Positions 11,333 to 21,159 of a stretch of DNA of 64,000 nucleotides are shown piece after piece. Source of the stretch: Centroberyx gerrardi (lineage: Eukaryota > Chordata > Actinopteri > Beryciformes > Berycidae); NCBI RefSeq assembly GCF_048128805.1, contig NC_136013.1:5752602-5816601 (forward strand), read 5' to 3'. Positions within the stretch are counted from its first letter, which is position 1. Each line of letters starts with the position of its first letter. The notes beneath the pieces were generated by a model. That model saw nothing but the letters and a program-made list of their open reading frames with translations. It did no database searches and had not been told where the DNA came from. Both the position numbers and the translations under genes were made by a program.

Positions 11333-11848
11333 GTTTGTACGGTAGTTTATTCTGTTAGGTGAAAAGAAAACAGCATACACGCGTTTTCTCATGCATACAG
11401 TGAACCACAGTGGCGCCTGACGGTTAAAAATCTTCTGATTCAAAACACAGCAGTAGAAGCAATTTGATTGGATCATTGGTGTGAGCGGAAGTACCTCGCA
11501 CCCAATCGGAACTAAGCTGTATTTTCACGGCACTGCCCATTGTCAACATAGAAAATGTTCCATAGATCGGGCATTCCTCTGCGCAACTCGTTTTCCCTTT
11601 GCTTCCAGTCGCTCAACTAAACGGCGATACTTGTTTTGGCACCCCATTACTATCCACTTATTTTAGTATTGTATGTCTTCCTAATGAAAATACTTCAGCA
11701 GTTCATGTCTGCATTCCCAAACTGCTCCGAATGGTGACAGTGTTGCACGTAACAGCGCGCAGAGGTAAACCAGAAGGAGGACGGACATACACACACGTAG
11801 CGATTTCAAATCACAAGCGGGACGGTTTGTCGCACTAAACTTCACTAA
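11333..11848. promoter_or_regulatory. nusap1/oip5 bidirectional promoter
   Basis: Only 516 bases separate the two start codons, which point away from each other, so one short region must drive both. It contains CCAATCGGA at 11502-11510 and ATTGGAT at 11467-11473 (inverted CCAAT-like). CCAAT boxes are common in bidirectional and cell-cycle promoters. I did not find a perfect CHR element. Both products act in mitosis, which fits shared control. Confidence 0.65.
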
Positions 11849-13040
11849 ATGGAGTATGATGGCAGCTTCTTAATGCAATTTACTAATGATATAAAGCGGG
11901 TGATAGAGGTCGAACGCAAAACTCGGGCGACTTTCCATTGCGAGCAATGCAACACCGTGTTGGGGGACTCACTTGGCGTGTGTGGAGAGCTCAGAAGTAT
12001 GGACTCCATCTTGTGCTCAAGTAAGTTCACTTTTGGAGAGGTAATCGAAAGTTTGGAGGATCTTTCTAATGGTTATTCCTGTTCTATCCCAGTTTGATGC
12101 CCATATAACGCTATGGACTTTGAAATATGCTTTTATGTAGGCCTACTGTCTCCAGTAGTGTAGTTGAGGCACTACCTTCAACTCCAAATATGCAAACACC
12201 TTGACTCCTACGTTTGTGTCCTTTCAGGAGTAACCCATGATGTGCTTGTCAGTGATGAAATGGAATCAGGACTTAAGGAGGAAATGGCTAATTGGTGAGT
12301 GAACTCTTTTGGAGAATTGCACATATTCCTGATGGTTAGAGAGGCAAGAGGGAAGTAAACAATCACTCCCCCAGCAGTTACTGTCAGTGAGCCCTTGAGC
12401 TAGACTGTGGCTGTATAAAGCTGCTGCCAGATTTGTTTGCAGGGGTGTAGCTAGGAATTATGGGCCTTGTGCATAGGAAATGACTTTGGACCCCCTCTCC
12501 TCCCCTACTCTCATCCCCACACTGCCATTATTCCATCTAAACATCAGAGCCTACTCATCCACAACTAAAACACACCTCCACACATTCATTAACTGGTCAA
12601 TTATCGGACACATCCCTAATTGAAATTCTGGGTTTTGGGCATTAATCTGATGGCGCTGATCGGCTGTCATAACCAAACTGTCACCATGTTCAAAATCTGT
12701 ATAGGGAGGACAATTGTTTTAGTCTGCGCAGGAAAAACCTGGCCAATTTTTTATTCCTGCTTGTTCCAGTTTGTCTCAGAAAACACAACAGTTGCTGTAT
12801 CGTATCTTTGAGAAAGTTTTATTTGTTTACGTTTTTGTATAATTGCAACCAAACCCTCTTTCAGAACCAAACCAGCGTCAAATAAAAGTATAAAGTATTT
12901 ATAAATATACACTTGAGGACCACAAAAGGCATTTTAGTCCAGACACTTTTGGGGACTTTTGCTGTGAATAACAATGCATTCTTCTTAGTCAACTGACCTC
13001 ACTACAATAATGACTGAAAGATCTACCTGTAATCCAGTAT

Positions 13041-13073
<33 letters not shown>

Positions 13074-14345
13074 CCTTTCAGCATCTACAGTTCTCTGAGA
13101 TGTTCTGGCTGCTGCTGTGTGGTGGGAGCAGTCATTCACTCGGCCCCGCAGCACTTGGCCGCGCTGCGCTCCCTCTTCCTCCTCTACAAAGCAAACATCA
13201 GATGGTAAGCCCCGCTCCATCTGCTGTCTGGATATGCTTCACTAAAGCAGCGCTGTATGAGTGTTGTTCAATTCCAGTAGAGCATTTTTTTTTAAAGCTA
13301 TGTGTATGTTACGTTAAATGAAAGAATGAAATGTACTTTTAGACTTTGTGCAGCTGAGAAATATTGCCGCTGTGTGGGGATTCCACTACATTTCCTTCTG
13401 TGAAATGCCAGAAGTGGAATTACTTACATTTTGTTATTGCTGGTGTATTACAAATGGAATAAATATGTTTTTGTATTGTTGTTGTTGTTGTTGTTGTTTT
13501 TCATTCTGTGGAATCAAAGTTAGTTTTTTTTATATCCTTCCTTTATCTCTCTCTCCAGTTACATCCTCAACAGCAGCTCCATGGTGAAAGCCTCTACACT
13601 CACATTTGACCTGAAGCCCATAGGAGAAAGCATAAATGAGGTGAGATAACAAAATGACATCATCTGTGTGTGTGTGTATATAGAGTGGTGTTCAAGTGTC
13701 TGTAGTCTACTGTAAAACACTTGTAGTCGGTGTTTAAAGTGATTCTGAGGACCACGATTATGTTTCCACAAAGCATAAATCAATGCACTATCAACACTGT
13801 AGTAATGTGCTGACTTGCTCCATTGCAGGTCAATTTACTTGCTATGACTTGGAAGATATGACTTGTTAAAAATGATCTAAAAATGCACGGTGAGGTTCAG
13901 TCCAGATTGATAGTGTGAAATAGTGCTTCCATCCACATCATGTTAAAGCATACACAATAATACATTTTACACTTCACATTTAAGGCATTTAGCTAATACT
14001 GTTAACCAGAGCAACTAAGTGCAACAGTAGAATGAGCTGAAGCTGCTAGATTTCCAGCATTACAACCAACCAGTTTTAAGGAGCACAAGGGTCAATATAT
14101 GCACCTAATAGTCTTGTGTCTATAGCATGTTCTTGTGTAACAGAGTACTGTGTACAGAGATAAAATCCAGACAGATATGGTGGATATTATTGCCAAATAA
14201 CAGATGACTTTTACTAAAAAAACAAAACAAATCTGCTGATCCCGTCCCTCTCCAGTTGAGACAGCAGTTCCAAGTCCAGTTTGATCAGATGTCCCGCATC
14301 AAGAAGTGTCTGGCTGAAAGGAGCGCTGCCAGTGAAATGGACTAG
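11849..14345 (+). CDS. oip5: OIP5 / Mis18-beta, centromere priming factor
   Basis: Exons are 11849-12020, 12228-12294, 13082-13204, 13559-13640 and 14256-14345, with GT-AG junctions and consistent phase. They give 177 residues (human 229). OIP5 pairs with Mis18-alpha and M18BP1 in the complex that licenses centromeres for CENP-A loading by HJURP. The Mis18/yippee-like zinc fold is shown by two Cys pairs: FHCEQCNTVLGDS near residue 30 and LRCSGCCCVVG near residue 85, then the HLAALRSLFLLYK segment. The C-terminus (LRQQFQVQFDQMSRIKKCL) is a short coiled coil as in the family. The fish protein is shorter at its N-terminus, and the first CxxC is close to the start. GTT repeats lie before exons 3 and 4. 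Confidence 0.88.
12430..12560. repeat. interspersed repeat fragment in oip5 intron 2
   Basis: The sequence from GGGGTGTAGCTAGGAATTAT through a CCCCTCTCCTCCCC stretch resembles a dispersed teleost repeat end. Boundaries and family are unclear. I see no coding content in the rest of intron 2. Confidence 0.3.
13041..13073. repeat. (GTT)n microsatellite at oip5 3' splice site
   Basis: About ten GTT units run to within 8 bases of the oip5 exon 3 acceptor (exon starts 13082), so the repeat makes up most of the polypyrimidine tract region. Confidence 0.95.
13476..13500. repeat. (GTT)n microsatellite in oip5 intron 3
   Basis: A second GTT repeat of about seven units lies about 60 bases upstream of the exon 4 acceptor. 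Confidence 0.95.
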
Positions 14346-14508
14346 CCCGTTTGCACATGCTCACTGCAGCGCATCCAGCAACTGGGATCCGGGACACTGT
14401 GTGTTCTCCAGTCTGTTTGTTCTTCTAGACTAGTGTACGTCTAGAGACTAGTAATGTGTTTGTATGTTGATGTTGGTTCGTTGGCTTGTATTGTGTTTGG
14501 TGTTTTGT

Positions 14509-14514
14509 ATTAAA
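14509..14514 (+). promoter_or_regulatory. oip5: candidate oip5 polyadenylation signal
   Basis: ATTAAA, the common variant signal, lies 164 bases after the oip5 stop and is followed within 40 bases by a GT-rich stretch (GTCGTCGTCGTGGTGTC). Confidence 0.5.
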
Positions 14515-14689
14515 CAGGTTTTGTTGCAGAGTCGTCGTCGTGGTGTCACGTTGCTCTTGTTGTTAGGTGAACCAACTGGAAGTGAATCGCACCTAAACCA
14601 CAGTACAGCCTTGGTCAAGGTTCCTGCACATTTTCCATTTCAAAATATTCAATATATTCTTCAAACCTTGGCTTATATTGGCAATATTC

Positions 14690-15424
14690 CAATTCGTTTC
14701 AACATGGGTGTTATTTGGCAATTGACCCCCATGAAAACCAGAATATAAATGACTCACCAAGATGAGATGCAGCTGGATGAGTTTGTAGTGTTTGAATGAG
14801 GCCATGAAAATAGCCTGAAAACTTACATTTAACCATATTCCATATTCCACTTAGTTTTAACATGGGGGTTATTTGGCACTTGACCGCCATGAAAACCAGA
14901 ATATAAACTACTTAACCAGATCAGATGCAGCTAGATGAGTTTGTAGTGTTCAGACTTTTTCTTCCCATTCATTTGAATGAGGCCATGAAAATAACCTGAA
15001 AACTGACATTTAACACGTTTGTGAACAGATTCAACAACAGATCCCGCTTTTAAGACAATAAAGCAGTCATTGTTCCGTCCTCATTTTGCATTTCTATTCT
15101 TGGTTTACACTAAAATTAGTATTGAAAAATATAAGTAGATCCGGTCTCCCAAACAGGAACTATCTCTCCTAAATGGTATCCCTCCGCTACGTTCTCTTCT
15201 AGCAGTAAAAATGCTATCAGGATCTGTTGATGAATCTGTTCACGAACGTGTTAAATGTCAGTTTTCAGGTTATTTTCGTGGCCTCATTCAAATGAATGGG
15301 AAGAAAAAGTCTGAACACTACAAACTCATCTAGCTGCATCTGATCTGGTTAAGTAGTTTATATTCTGGTTTTCATGGCGGTCAAGTGCCAAATAACCCCC
15401 ATGTTAAAACTAAGTGGAATATGG
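14690..15424. repeat. large inverted repeat with an extra direct copy
   Basis: Arms of about 205 bp at 14840-15044 and 15220-15424 are near-perfect reverse complements around a spacer of about 175 bp. A third, more diverged copy in direct orientation lies at about 14690-14835. Shared landmarks are GTTATTTGGCA, CATGAAAACCAGAATATAAA and GATGAGTTTGTAGTGTT. It is non-coding and most likely a foldback transposon with a partial tandem duplication. Superfamily not identified. Confidence 0.8.
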
Positions 15425-15469
15425 CTTTAAAGCGGCATTAAGTACAAGTGCAACGACATCTCCTCCTAC

Positions 15470-16220
15470 CTAGTCCTACTTTGGTACTTATAATAATAAG
15501 CACTCAAGGTCATAGCAGAGGCCAGCTGCTCATGAATTGTACTAATTTTGGAGTTGAAAAACTTCAAAAAAGCAGAGCATTGCTCATTAGAAAGGTTACT
15601 GTTCATATTGGTTTCAGGTGGTTTGAGTAACCTTTTCACTGTGGAGAAGAGAGTTCTAGTATTCCCTTCACCTGTACTGATGATATTTGCATAATAGGAG
15701 GTTTTAGCTATTAAGAGAGCATTTTTGTAGTGGAGTATATGATCAAAATACATTTATGAACAGCAAGTCCAGTCTTGGTGCAGAGCCTCTCCAGGCGCCG
15801 ACCTAAAACCTTGAACTGACGTAGTTCAGGTGTGTACCAGGGAGCAGTATGGGCAAATGAGACAACCCGTGTTTTCAGAGGGGCTAGAGTATCAAGTGCA
15901 GAAGATAAACTGTCATTGTAATAGTCCATTAGATCCAAGAGTGAGGGGGTGGGAGCAGGAACGGGGTTCAAGGTAATTAAACTGCTGAGATCTTCTGGGT
16001 TAGGATGTCTGATGTTGCGGTATGATATGATACGATGCACCCTTGTTTTATTGAGCGGTAGGTTGGTGTTGAATAACACAGCTTTATGGTCTGAGAGCGG
16101 TAGTTCAGCAGCGGTGATGTTGTATGGTGTGATGCCGGAACAACAAACTAAGTCAAGGATATGGCCCTTGATGTGGGTTGTAAAGTTGACATATTGTGTT
16201 AGATCAAAGCGATCTAACAT
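15470..16220 (-). pseudogene. L2/Rex-like LINE fragment (endonuclease C-terminus and linker)
   Basis: The minus strand from 16220 encodes the end of an exonuclease-endonuclease-phosphatase domain of a LINE ORF2. It has HILDLVC, then LPLSDHKAVLF (the SDH catalytic motif), then APWYTPELRQFKVLGRRLER, typical of the linker in CR1/L2/Rex-type fish LINEs. The match continues after a frame break near 15740 (KTSYYANIISTGEGNTRTLF) and decays by 15470. Neither the start nor the reverse transcriptase is present, so it is a dead 5'-truncated or internal relic. Confidence 0.8.
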
Positions 16221-16302
16221 TGCTTAAAAATCTTTAGTGAACATATTATCAGTGTTATCAAAATGAACATTAGCATTGTCCTCTATCACTGAGCAGCTGA
16301 GT

Positions 16303-16343
16303 GTGTGTGTCTAACACTGAGCAGCTGTGTGTGTGTGTGTGTC
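16303..16343. repeat. (GT)n microsatellite, duplicated
   Basis: Two GT runs, each preceded by GAGCAGCTG and followed by CTAACA, form a short tandem duplication at about 16290-16347. Confidence 0.85.
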
Positions 16344-17559
16344 TAACAGAGTCTGGGCCAGGAAGTAAGTTTTGAAAGACAGGAATCTCAGCACCTGCCT
16401 GAGTAATAGTTGATTCATTGGTATTGATCAACTTCTGCAAATACATTGTGGTTATTTTGACTTATTGCCCCTTTAATTTCTTGACTGGATTTTAAAGAAC
16501 GTAGGCTAACAGTGGTTGGGCATTAGGACTGTAAACTATAGGCTATATCTGAAGTTTATTCTTCACAACAACACACAATGTGAATAAAAGTGGGCCTACA
16601 ACTATATGAAACGTGATATTTTTATCAGAACCAGACAGCAGAGAATTTCCCATACATTTCCAGCCTTGCCAGACCCATGTGGGAACGCTGGAAGGTCTAG
16701 TCATTCATTACAAATGGAAAAAACAAACCTCAACACCCAGAACATCCAATTGGCACCATGCTGCTTTTTATTGCTGAATTTCTGATACAGATTTTTTTTT
16801 TTCTTAGTTAATACAAAACCAGACAAGAGGCTCACACGTAATAAGCATGCCCAGTTCCTCCTTCTGGAGTGCATAGTTTCTACATAGTCCACCTCTTCAG
16901 TGGAAAGAGTTGATCAACAAAGTAATGTCACTAATCTTTTCTTCTTTCTAGGCTTTTGTTGTCTTTTTTTTTTTTCCTAGGAGAACAGAGGTTGATTGAT
17001 GTTTTTCAGCTGCACTGTGGCTGTACTGCCACATTTGACACAACAGAGAGCAAGAGAATCGCTGAAACTATTCTCTATTCCTTTACCAGCTGACACGCAG
17101 CAGTAATATTCCTTTGAGATGTTTTCTTTTTGTGCGGTTGGTTTCTCAATGAGGTTTAGCAGTCGGCCGGTATAATCCCAACAGATAATAAAGGCCGTCC
17201 TGTTGTGTCAAACAATCGTCCCGTATGTGTCACCTTGTTACAGAACATCTGATATGAACATTTCAGTATCATAGTTACACTCATTCACATTACAAAGTTG
17301 GATTATTGCATGCAATACAAATCATTCGTTATTCTGCTAAATCATGCATATTTTTTAACCCATATATTCATGTCGCTAAACGGCTACTTGCTTATAAATT
17401 GTGATTATAAATCCCCACATATAGCATTACAGAGTTTTTAGAACACAGTATTCCAAGACAGGGTGGTGATGATGATGACGATGACAGAGAGAGAAAGTGC
17501 TTTTCAACGAGTGTCAAGTTCGTTCATTTGTCCTTTGAAGCCACACAGTTACTGAAAAA

Positions 17560-17562
17560 CTT

Positions 17563-17597
<35 letters not shown>

Positions 17598-17600
17598 GTA
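17560..17600. repeat. poly-T/poly-G run
   Basis: A T tract is followed by about 23 consecutive G (about 17574-17595). The exact length is prone to sequencing error. Confidence 0.85.
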
Positions 17601-17915
17601 ACAATGCTACAAGAATGGAGACTTAATTGCATCGCGTTCAGTGCAATAAAGCATCACTACTGCACCGTTTGGTTTGGACTGTTAGTGGTGCAGAAAGAAT
17701 ACAAGGCTGCAAAAATTGATAGTCTGCAAAAACGTGAAGTATTTTGTTTTTTTGAATTTGTCAAAGCAATGCTACGGTGCTAAAGCGGTCCTCGTGTTAC
17801 CCCAGCTTCTGTCGGGAAGTAGCCCCAAACCTTCGTAAATGATACTGTATTCTAAAGCCAAATATAATACATATCCCGAAAAAGTTGACTAAAAGCTACC
17901 ATAGGCATAAAAAAG

Positions 17916-17940
17916 GTGGGGTGGGGTGGGGGGTGGGGGA
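17916..17940. repeat. G-rich (GGGGT)n tract
   Basis: Runs of GGGGT and GGTGGGG occur on the plus strand inside the Cyrano interval. If transcribed from the minus strand, the RNA would be C-rich here. Confidence 0.8.
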
Positions 17941-18671
17941 TCCTTTCCACATGACATTACAGAATCCTTTCAACACTTATACCCTGGCACTAAACTCATG
18001 CAGTATTGTCGGTTATTGCTTCTAAAACTCTAATCAAATACAATTTTATGGATTAAAATATAACGCTCTGAGTCCCAAAACTATGAGGTATTATGTACAT
18101 TACAATGTTATGGTGAGATCTTTTGTTCTATAACTAAAACACTATGTTGGATCCCTACCAATCAGATCCAAATCTAGAATTTAAGTACTACTCTTAATAT
18201 TACATTTCTCTATAGGTTTCTATCATCTGAGACTTTTTATTGGAGCTTTTTGGCCATCACAGAACTAGGCTAATTAAGTTTTGTTTTTTTCAGACAATAA
18301 TCCTAACAGCTTACAGCAGCTCTGTTAGAAAGCATATAAAATACTTATATTTTCATTACTCAACTCATGCTACACCCTTGCCCCGGACTAAAAAGGAGAT
18401 CTTGCATTAGTCTTAAAGAGTGTAGGACGAAGCTGTGACTAGATATAGAATGTGGTTTATCTGATGGTGTAGTATACTGATCTATCACCTAGGCCCTTCG
18501 TCAAGTCTCACTGAAATGGTTTCCGCAGTTTCGAGCTCCAACTTCGTCTAGAAATCGATTTCACTATTCTTCATGAAGCAAGCATCACTACTAGTCATGC
18601 ATGGCTACTATAATGTTGGCACCACAGTCCCGCTAAATAAGCTAATGCACATGAGTCTATACATATCATAA

Positions 18672-18695
18672 TGGAAGACATTGGTGATTTTGTTG
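18672..18695 (-). promoter_or_regulatory. oip5-as1: miR-7 target site of Cyrano, degradation-type pairing
   Basis: Read on the minus strand, GTCTTCCA (18679 down to 18672) is a perfect 8mer match to the miR-7 seed. Upstream, CAACAAAATCAC (18695 down to 18684) pairs with miR-7 bases 11-22. Between them are four target bases facing two miRNA bases. Seed pairing plus long 3' pairing with a small central bulge is the known layout for target-directed miRNA degradation. The flanking bases (GTTTGAAAG before, TTATGATATG after) contain no repeat. The miR-7 sequence used is from general knowledge. Confidence 0.87.
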
Positions 18696-19185
18696 CTTTC
18701 AAACAACTTGTCACTTGTTTATACAATATACAGTTTGGTCAACAACATGACAGTTAAGATCAAATATTGCACAAATCCCGATAAATGTGTGTGTGTGTTT
18801 TTTTTTTGTTTTTTTATATATAAATCATCTGAAATTGAACCAAAAGAGGCTTAACGAATGATACCAGGGTTACCTTCGGGTCAGGACCAATCCAAGGTGA
18901 AAATAGTTTGAATCGCTCACTGGAGCTACAGGCAAAATCTCACCGTACAGCTTCTCTGGACCAACGAAACACACCACAGTGAGTCAGGTAGAGGCAAAAT
19001 ATGACGTTCAAGAACCAGCAGAAAGAAACACACGGAGCAAATTAGATTTATCATTTTGCTGTGGAATTTTTATCTCAAGGATCAAGCCATGAAGGGGAAA
19101 AATAGCCAATTTCTGTCCCAAAGTGCAATGTGTGAAGAAACTCCCATTCATGTCTCTTACTTGCAAATAAAACCATTTGACAAAT

Positions 19186-19386
19186 GAGAGTATAGAGGGG
19201 CAAAAGATAAAATGAGAGTATGTTGAGGGGAAAAAAGACAAAATGAGAGTATGTTGAGGGGGAAAAAGACAAAATGAGAGTATACTGAGGGAAAAAAAGA
19301 CAAAATGAGAGTATGTTGTGGGGGAAAAAAAGATAAAATGAGAGCATGTTGTGGGGGAAAAAAGATAAAATGAGAGTATGTTGGGG
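19186..19386. repeat. ~31-33-bp minisatellite
   Basis: About six units share AAAATGAGAGTATGTTG, followed by a G run, an A run and GA(C/T). Units differ by small changes (TATACTG, GCATGTTG). A degenerate continuation is at 19450-19500. A separate motif GGAATTTTTATCTCAAGG occurs on both sides (19060 and 19385), which suggests that the array grew inside a larger duplication. It lies in the presumed Cyrano transcript. Confidence 0.85.
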
Positions 19387-20310
19387 AATTTTTATCTCAA
19401 GGGTCAAATCATGGAGGGAAAATGTAACTCTACCTGACTTTAAAAACACTGACAAATGAGAGCAAGATGAGAAAAAGAAAAAAGATGAGAGCAAGTTGTG
19501 GAAAATACACTCTTGTGACTTTCCTCAGAACAGGTGCATAGGAGAGAAGAGGAGACCACAGTTTCAGCGAGTCGGGCTTTTGTAAAGGTGGTTGAACTGA
19601 AGTAAGAGAGAGTGCAGGAGTTTTTTTTGTGTGTGTTTAGTAGGTTTCTAAATCTCCTATTCACCTGTCGACAACATTACTCAGCTGTGCAAAGGACCAA
19701 ACCGTTTTAACCCTCTCATCTGGGAATATGAAATTAAAACCAAATCCATCTAGAAACACTATAAAACTGCGGTGGCGCTTGACAACCGTTTGGCTACTCA
19801 TGCTGATCACGCTCCATTTCGTTATAGTTTCACGTGTATGACAATGAGGTAGTGCAAAAAAACACACAAAAAAAACAACAACACCCTATAAGTCAAATTC
19901 ACTCACAGGCCTAGATCTTTGCTACAGTATGTTGTGTCTTACTTTCCTCCCAGAAAATGGGAGCTATGAGCAATTTGTTCATAATAAAATTGCTTTGTTC
20001 TGATTATAGCAAGGGGTGGGGGGGGGTGGGGGGTGGCAGCAGTTTTAAACCAATTCATGAAACAGCAGTGACTGTGTTTACATGCAGCCTGGGAGTTTAC
20101 TAATGCACCAGCTTTATAAAATCTGACTCAAACTTCCACCAGATGATGGGAGATTTCCCGGCACACATAACCAGCACAGTAATTCAGCTACTTTCCAGCC
20201 CAAGTCAGCTGTTGCAACCCAGTTTCAGGCTAAATGTAGACACAGTCAGAGCATGCAGTAAGTGAAGGGGACCCAGACTGGCCCAGATCCTGCAGATGCC
20301 CTCACTGTGA

Positions 20311-20377
20311 TGGGGGGGGGGGGGGGGGCTGCAGACACGGCAGGATAGAGAGGGGAGGGGAGGGGAGGGGAGGGGGG
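20311..20377 (+). repeat. poly-G and (GAGGG)n tract, G-quadruplex candidate
   Basis: A run of about 17 G at 20312-20328 is followed by at least five blocks of GGGG separated by single A (20352-20377). This satisfies the usual pattern for an intramolecular G-quadruplex on the plus strand. Confidence 0.85.
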
Positions 20378-20507
20378 TGTGGAGGGTGAGAGGTCAGTGT
20401 CCCGACAACTTCCCTGAATAGGAAGCCGTCCCGGAGGAGCTTTGGGGGAAGGATCATCATCGTGGATCTTCATGCTTTACTTCCACGGGTCTCCCATGGT
20501 CTGCCAG

Positions 20508-20540
20508 GCTGCTGCTGCTGCTCCTACTGCTCCTACTGCC
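20508..20540. repeat. CTG/CTC trinucleotide-like repeat
   Basis: CTGCTGCTGCTGCTCCTACTGCTCCTACTG is an imperfect CTN repeat beside the GC-rich region. Confidence 0.7.
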
Positions 20541-20770
20541 GGGTGGGGGAGAGCTGGGTCCGGCCTGGGGGAGACGCATCTCTCCAGTCTGGGCATCAGC
20601 CGACTTTACAACTGCACCAAAGTAAATTAGCAGTCGAAATTAGACGGAAAGGTAACGTATAAAGCGTTTAGAGACGTCTGACATGACTGAAAAGCACTGA
20701 CCTTGGCGAGCGTTTGTCCAAAACGATGGACAGATATTTCCACTGTGACTTGAGCTGCAGCTGCACTCAC

Positions 20771-21100
20771 TGGTAAACAAAAGCCAGGGGTTTTTCTTCC
20801 ACCGCGGGGACACATTTTGGGATCTTCCAAAACCGGAGAACTGGACTTAATCCCGACCAGGACGACCAGACCAGGCGACGATACGTTTAAGAGTAGAAAA
20901 TATCGACGGTCCGGACCTCCATCAAATGCCGGAGAGGAGACGAGAAGGTCCCCTCGTCCCTTCTTCGCACACACCTCCAGTCTACGCCATTTTCGCTCTC
21001 CTACTACAATCCAACGGACGGACGCGTACGGCGATTGCGCGGGGAACCTGTCACTCAAAGCCCAAAGCCCGCCCCGAAACCATAGAAGTAGATGTTGTAG
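20771..21100 (-). promoter_or_regulatory. oip5-as1: CpG-rich candidate promoter/first exon of Cyrano
   Basis: CpG density rises sharply, with many CG pairs between 20800 and 21090, including ACGGACGCGTACGGCG near 21031 and a Sp1-like CCCGCCCC at 21068. In the flanking AT-rich DNA they are scarce. An open frame of 181 codons spans this on the minus strand, but it resembles no family and is explained by GC content. Confidence 0.45.
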
Positions 21101-21159
21101 AGAAGCGGTGTTAAAGGAGTAGTTCACCCCAAAATGAAAAGCGCGAGAAGCAGTGTTAA

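Larger units (their letters stand above)
16767..21090 (-). ncRNA. oip5-as1: Cyrano (oip5-as1) lncRNA locus, boundaries approximate
   Basis: The call rests on three things. First, position: in human the order CHP1, OIP5-AS1, OIP5, NUSAP1 is fixed, and this interval lies between chp1 and oip5 with no protein gene. Second, the minus strand at 18672-18695 carries the extended miR-7 pairing that defines Cyrano. Third, a CpG-rich stretch at 20800-21090 could be its promoter and first exon, with strong minus-strand donors at 20770 (CCA/GTGAGT) and 20700 (AAG/GTCAGT). The strand is inferred from the site and the synteny. The 3' end could be at AATAAA on the minus strand at 16767-16772 or at 18236-18241. 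Exon structure cannot be fixed from sequence alone. The interval also holds a minisatellite (about 19186-19386), poly-G runs and microsatellites. Confidence 0.65.

Noticed and set aside
15711-16220. 169-codon frame as a host gene
   Set aside because: It encodes the SDH motif region of a LINE endonuclease and breaks by frameshift, so it is a retrotransposon relic.
18672-18695. a miR-7 precursor gene on the plus strand
   Set aside because: The plus strand resembles mature miR-7, but with a four-base difference in the middle and no complementary arm nearby to form a hairpin; the minus-strand target reading explains it better.
19186-19386. CRISPR-like array
   Set aside because: Units are directly adjacent without unique spacers, and the genome is eukaryotic.
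19075-19494. 139-codon minus-strand frame with repeating peptide
   Set aside because: The peptide repeat simply mirrors the minisatellite; the unit length is not constant in frame.
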